From positions 1 to 46,006 of the forward strand of contig NZ_JAGAYD010000192.1 in NCBI RefSeq assembly GCF_017940685.1: a DNA stretch of 46,006 nt, read 5' to 3'. Below the pieces are notes generated by a model, which saw only the letters and a list, made by a program, of their open reading frames with translations, was not told where the DNA came from and made no database searches. This stretch comes from Butyrivibrio sp. Its GTDB lineage: Bacteria; Bacillota; Clostridia; Lachnospirales; Lachnospiraceae. The position numbers and the translations under genes were made by a program. Shown here in pieces: positions 42,383 to 46,006 of this stretch; the stretch's first letter is position 1, and every line of letters begins with the position of its first letter.

Positions 42383-43141
42383 ATGGCACTTCTTGACGTA
42401 AATAACTTAAGCATTTCATTCGGCGGTCTTCGTGCCGTGGACAATTTCAATATATCCATCGAAAAGGGTGAGCTCTACGGCCTTATCGGACCTAACGGCG
42501 CCGGAAAGACCACTGTTTTCAACCTTTTGACCGGAGTGTACAAGCCAAATGAAGGAATCATAAGGCTTGACGGCGAGGACATCACAAGAAAGAGCACCAT
42601 CGAGATCAACCACGCCGGAATAGCCAGAACCTTCCAGAACATCAGGCTTTTCAAGAACATGAGCGTTATCGACAACGTTAAGGTTGGGCTTTCCGAGCAC
42701 TTTAAGTACAGTGCCCTTGAGGGAATCCTTCATCTGGGAAGGTTTTCCAAGGTGGAAAAAGAGATGGATGCCGAGGCAATGCGCCTTCTAAAGGTCTTTG
42801 ATCTTGACGCCGAGAGGGATACTCTTGCAGCCAACCTCCCTTATGGTAAGCAGCGTAAGCTTGAGATCGCAAGAGCCATGGCAACAGGTCCTAAGCTGTT
42901 GCTCCTTGACGAGCCAGCAGCTGGCATGAACCCGAATGAGACAAAAGAGCTGATGGACACCATAGCCCTTGTCCGCAGGGAGTTTGACATGACGATCCTT
43001 CTTATCGAGCACGATATGAAGCTGGTTTCCGGAATCTGCGAAAAGCTCACGGTTTTAAACTTTGGGCGAGTACTGTGTCAGGGCGAAACAAAAGAAGTGC
43101 TCGCAAATCCTGAAGTTATAACAGCATATCTTGGAGAGTAA
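42383..43141 (+). CDS. livG: Branched-chain amino acid ABC transporter ATPase
   Basis: The 252-residue ATPase has Walker A GPNGAGKTT near residue 39, the LivG-type signature LPYGKQRKLEIARAMA, Walker B LLLLDEPAAG and the H-loop LIEHDMKLV. The start is the ATG at 42383 with AAAGGAGG 10 bases upstream; a longer frame within livM is rejected. Confidence 0.96.
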   Translation: MALLDVNNLSISFGGLRAVDNFNISIEKGELYGLIGPNGAGKTTVFNLLTGVYKPNEGIIRLDGEDITRKSTIEINHAGIARTFQNIRLFKNMSVIDNVKVGLSEHFKYSALEGILHLGRFSKVEKEMDAEAMRLLKVFDLDAERDTLAANLPYGKQRKLEIARAMATGPKLLLLDEPAAGMNPNETKELMDTIALVRREFDMTILLIEHDMKLVSGICEKLTVLNFGRVLCQGETKEVLANPEVITAYLGE

Positions 43142-43143
43142 CT

Positions 43144-43857
43144 ATGAGTTCAATATTAGAAGTTAAAGACTTAAGTGTATATTATGGCGTGATCCAGGCC
43201 CTTAAAGGGATCTCTTTTCACGTAGACAAAGGGGAGATCGTGGCCCTCATAGGTGCTAACGGCGCGGGAAAGACCACGACGCTTCACACTCTGTCTGGCC
43301 TTATCAATGCTGACGGCGGAAGCATCAATTACAAGGGGCATGAGCTTACCAAGATTCCAAGCCATCAGATCGTGACCTTCGGAATGGCCCAGGTGCCGGA
43401 GGGAAGGCGCGTGTTCGCCGAGATGACCGTGCTCCAGAACCTTAAGATGGGAGCTTACACCAGAAACGACAAGGCGGAGATGGAAGCTACGCTGGCTACC
43501 ATCTACAAGCGTTTCCCAAGGCTTGAAGAGCGTAAGAACCAGCTGGCTGGAACTCTTTCCGGCGGTGAGCAGCAGATGCTTGCCATGGGAAGAGCCCTTA
43601 TGTCACATCCAGACCTGATCCTGATGGATGAGCCGTCCATGGGACTTTCACCGATTTTTGTTAACGAGATCTTCAGCATCATCGAGGATGTCAACAAGGA
43701 CGGAGTAACGGTGCTTCTGGTTGAGCAGAACGCCAAGAAGGCCCTTTCTATCGCCAACAGAGCATACGTACTGGAGACCGGTTCTATTGCCAAAGAGGGT
43801 GATGCAAAAGAGCTACTTAATGATGAAGCAATCAGAAAAGCTTATCTGGGTGAGTGA
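43144..43857 (+). CDS. livF: Branched-chain amino acid ABC transporter ATPase
   Basis: The 237-residue ATPase has Walker A GANGAGKTT, the LivF-type PEGRRVFAEMTVLQNL, signature LSGGEQQMLAMGRALM, Walker B LILMDEPSMGL and LVEQNAKKAL. GGAGAG in the end of livG serves as ribosome binding site. Confidence 0.96.
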   Translation: MSSILEVKDLSVYYGVIQALKGISFHVDKGEIVALIGANGAGKTTTLHTLSGLINADGGSINYKGHELTKIPSHQIVTFGMAQVPEGRRVFAEMTVLQNLKMGAYTRNDKAEMEATLATIYKRFPRLEERKNQLAGTLSGGEQQMLAMGRALMSHPDLILMDEPSMGLSPIFVNEIFSIIEDVNKDGVTVLLVEQNAKKALSIANRAYVLETGSIAKEGDAKELLNDEAIRKAYLGE

Positions 43858-43908
43858 TCCCTGCAGAAATATGTTTTTTCACATGTCATAGACAAAATGG
43901 AGGCGCAT

Positions 43909-44547
43909 ATGAAGCGTAATATAGTCATCACAATTGCAAGACAGTACGGAAGCGGCGGAAGGACTGTAGGAGAGATGCTGGCAAAGGACCTTGGCATTCA
44001 CTACTACGACCACGAGCTGATCAAGCTTGCCTCTGAGGAGAGCGGCATCAACGAGAGCCTCTTTCTTGAGACCGATGAAAAGATGAGAAATAACGGGTTC
44101 TTTAAGGTGCCTGTGAGAGTATATACCGGCGAGATAATTGGACCAAGCAGCAAGGAATTTACTTCTGAGGACAACCTGTTTGCGTTCCAGGCCAAGTCCA
44201 TTAAGAAGCTTGCTGAGACCACAAGCTGTGTTATCGTGGGAAGGGCTGCGGACTTTGTGCTTAGGGACTACGACAATGTCCTTAGCGTATTCGTTCATGC
44301 GCCGCATGATTTCCTTGTGGAACAGGCAGCCAAGGTAAAGAGCCTTCCTAAGGATGAGCTGGAGAAGTTTATGGCAAGGGAAGACAAGTACAGGGCTTCT
44401 TACTATGAGCACCACACAGGGCAGAAGTGGACAGATGCCATGAACTATGACCTGTGCCTTGATAGTAGCAAGCTCGGATTTGAGAAGTGCGTAGAGGCCA
44501 TCAAGGCCCACGCCAAGGTTAGATTTGGGGAAGATATTTTCGACTGA
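43909..44547 (+). CDS. Cytidylate-kinase-like family protein
   Basis: The 212-residue P-loop protein of the cytidylate kinase-like family has ARQYGSGGRTVGEMLAKDLG as its nucleotide-binding loop, VIVGRAADFVLRDY as second strand-helix unit and a C-terminal helix. A true cytidylate kinase would be longer in its CMP-binding part, so the substrate is uncertain. The ATG at 43909 follows GGAGG by 5 bases; an ATG 12 bases earlier overlaps that site and is rejected. It lies 51 bases after livF without a terminator between, so it is likely read with the transporter operon. Confidence 0.85.
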   Translation: MKRNIVITIARQYGSGGRTVGEMLAKDLGIHYYDHELIKLASEESGINESLFLETDEKMRNNGFFKVPVRVYTGEIIGPSSKEFTSEDNLFAFQAKSIKKLAETTSCVIVGRAADFVLRDYDNVLSVFVHAPHDFLVEQAAKVKSLPKDELEKFMAREDKYRASYYEHHTGQKWTDAMNYDLCLDSSKLGFEKCVEAIKAHAKVRFGEDIFD

Positions 44548-44555
44548 AGAAAGTA

Positions 44556-44588
44556 AGAGCGGAGGCGAGAAACCTCCGCTCTTTTTTT
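44556..44588 (+). terminator. Terminator of the liv operon
   Basis: AGAGCGGAGG pairs perfectly with CCTCCGCTCT around a 7-base loop, followed by seven T. Confidence 0.95.
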
Positions 44589-44594
44589 GACTAG

Positions 44595-44700
44595 ACACGG
44601 GGATGGTTCTGCTGACACGGGGACGGTTCTACTGTCAGGTTTTACTTAGATAAAACCTGACAGTAGAACCGTCCCCGTGTCAGCAGAACCATCCCCGTGT
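44595..44700. repeat. 50-bp perfect palindrome of the repeat family, copy 2
   Basis: Arms 44595-44644 and 44651-44700 are perfectly complementary over 50 bases around loop CTTAGA. The inner 33 bases of each arm equal those of copy 1. The outer part differs (ACACGGGGATGGTTCTG here) yet pairs perfectly with its own partner. It sits between the convergent ends of the liv operon and the chemotaxis receptor gene. Confidence 0.97.
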
Positions 44701-44719
44701 GTTGTCCCAGTGTCTCGCT

Positions 44720-46006
44720 TTATTTGAAGAACGCCAAATCTCTTTCAAGCTGCTCTGCTACGCCCTTTAGGTCGTTTGCATTGCCAGCCAGAGTTGTAAC
44801 TGTTGCGGAAAGTTCCTGCATGGAAGCACCAGTTTCCTGTGAGGAAGCAGCGTTCTCTTCGGAGATTGCTGAAAGTGCGCTCATGGTGTCGACAACAGCG
44901 TTCTTACTGGTCTCGCACTGGTCAGCGCCGTCGCTGATGGTCTTTACGCCGCCAACTGTGGAGTTGATGTCGCCCAGCATTCCGTTGATGGAAGAGATGG
45001 TTCCTTCAAGGGCCTGCTGCTGATCAAGATTGCCCTGACGTACGTCGTCTGCAGCGCTAACTGCGGCGCGAGCCTCTTCAAGGAGAACTTCCATTTCTTT
45101 CTTAATCTCATCTGCCATAACTCTTGAGCTTTCTGCAAGGTTTCCAATCTCACCTGCAACAACTGCAAAGCCTTTTCCAGCTTCGCCAGCTCTTGCAGCC
45201 TCGATGGAAGCGTTGAGGGACAGAAGGTTTGTCTGGGTTGCGATTGATGTGATTCCTTCAACCTTGGAAGATATGCTGTTAACAGCGTCCTGGGTTCTCT
45301 GGATGGTGGTTGAAATCTCGTCGATCTTGGCTGTCATCTCTGATGAGGAGTCTTTCAGGGAAGCAAGGGATGTGCTGGATACTTCAGATGCTTCTTTCAT
45401 CTTGCTTGCCAGTTGGTCAAGTTCTCCTGTAGATGTCTGTACGTTTCCAACAGCATCTCCGATCCTGCCAACATTATCTGCTGCGTTCTGGATCTCGTCA
45501 GCCTGCTGGGTTGCTCCGGATGCGATTTCCTGAACTGCGTTTGAAACGTCCTCAGCTGTGTGGGAAATCTGGTCTGCCATGTCAGAGAGCTCTGCTGATG
45601 AGGAATTAACTGATTGGGCAGATTGCCTGATATTTGAAACGATCTCTTCAAGAGTATCGATAAGTCCATTGGTATTTCGTAGGGTCAAGCCAAGCTCATC
45701 ATTTCTGTCCAGGAATTTCTTTGCCTTGATGAATTCGCCGTTAGCCAGATGTTCAACGCTCTTGTTGATCTCTTCGATGGCCTTGGTCATGCCTGTTGAA
45801 AGATATACAGCCACAAGAATGGAAAGTACCAGTACGATCAGTGCGATCACTACCATGAAAGCGATCGATCTTCCCACCTGGGCGTTTACGGCTTCTCTTG
45901 AAACGCCGGTAAATGCCATGGCAACAGTCTTTCCTGATTCGTCTTTAACAGGAACATATGCGACAAAATAGGCTTTTCCGGCAACCTGGGTATTGGTGGA
46001 TGAGAA
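44720..46006 (-). CDS. Methyl-accepting chemotaxis protein, C-terminal part (runs off the window)
   Basis: At least 428 codons are open to the right edge. An in-frame Met at 45919 is not the true start, because the frame continues upstream with sequence like the end of an extracellular Cache sensor ([23 protein letters not shown]). Next come a transmembrane helix ([20 protein letters not shown]), a HAMP segment and a long coiled-coil signalling domain. The hairpin tip has [26 protein letters not shown], the conserved CheA/CheW contact. It ends in a charged helix without a NWETF-like tail. It implies a chemotactic, probably flagellated organism. Confidence 0.94.
   Translation of the reverse strand, partial: FSSTNTQVAGKAYFVAYVPVKDESGKTVAMAFTGVSREAVNAQVGRSIAFMVVIALIVLVLSILVAVYLSTGMTKAIEEINKSVEHLANGEFIKAKKFLDRNDELGLTLRNTNGLIDTLEEIVSNIRQSAQSVNSSSAELSDMADQISHTAEDVSNAVQEIASGATQQADEIQNAADNVGRIGDAVGNVQTSTGELDQLASKMKEASEVSSTSLASLKDSSSEMTAKIDEISTTIQRTQDAVNSISSKVEGITSIATQTNLLSLNASIEAARAGEAGKGFAVVAGEIGNLAESSRVMADEIKKEMEVLLEEARAAVSAADDVRQGNLDQQQALEGTISSINGMLGDINSTVGGVKTISDGADQCETSKNAVVDTMSALSAISEENAASSQETGASMQELSATVTTLAGNANDLKGVAEQLERDLAFFK

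Noticed and set aside
43879-44598. Antisense frame of 239 codons over the cytidylate-kinase-like gene
   Set aside because: It spans the liv operon terminator and shows no motif; it is a coding shadow.
45919-46006. Met at 45919 as the start of the chemotaxis receptor
   Set aside because: The frame stays open to the window edge and the upstream residues fit the end of a Cache sensor domain, so the gene is cut by the window.

Overview
The window looks like chromosomal DNA of an anaerobic Firmicute of the family Lachnospiraceae, most probably a rumen or gut Butyrivibrio/Pseudobutyrivibrio-like bacterium. The reasons are a type III glutamine synthetase, intracellular pectin-degrading enzymes, a giant InlB/MBG-repeat surface protein, strong GGAGG ribosome binding sites and recurring short intergenic repeats. 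The genus is inferred from gene content; no rRNA is present.

Layout. (1) 0-11.7 kb, plus strand: a glutamine/ammonia assimilation block, asnB, glnN, gltB, gltD and purF. Three of its products are class II glutamine amidotransferases. (2) 12.0-15.2 kb, minus strand: trxA, then nadE and a fused NMN/NaMN adenylyltransferase-nicotinate phosphoribosyltransferase; the last two together cover nicotinate to NAD. (3) 15.6-23.3 kb: a 2238-residue surface protein flanked by two small genes that share an unnamed domain. (4) 23.3-27.8 kb: an anchored alpha/beta hydrolase, a cytoplasmic GH28 polygalacturonase overlapping a CE8 pectinesterase, and a lipoprotein barnase with its barstar. (5) 27.9-32.7 kb: a yybP-ykoY (Mn2+) type riboswitch ahead of an ion permease, an aldo/keto reductase with Fe-S motifs, a DUF1858 protein and a response regulator with an EAL domain. 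(6) 32.7-35.6 kb: an AT-rich island with three unrecognised or poorly known genes and a MITE-like palindromic repeat family. (7) 35.6-38.8 kb: a CLC channel/antiporter and small membrane proteins. (8) 39.0-44.5 kb: livJ, livH, livM, livG, livF and a cytidylate-kinase-like gene. (9) The right edge holds the 3' part of a chemotaxis receptor gene on the minus strand.

The strongest unusual signals are these. A 39-bp-period repeat family built on GACACGGGGACGGTTCT occurs in tandem, inside the gltD reading frame, supplying stop codons to two genes, and as two 50-52-bp perfect palindromes whose arms differ between copies but stay self-complementary. An in-frame amber codon cuts the conserved C-terminal tail off glutamine synthetase III. 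A riboswitch whose P1 stem competes with a terminator precedes the ion permease. A second, roughly 90-bp palindromic repeat family has TTGGGTGA ends. No transposase, tRNA, rRNA, cas gene or CRISPR array is visible.
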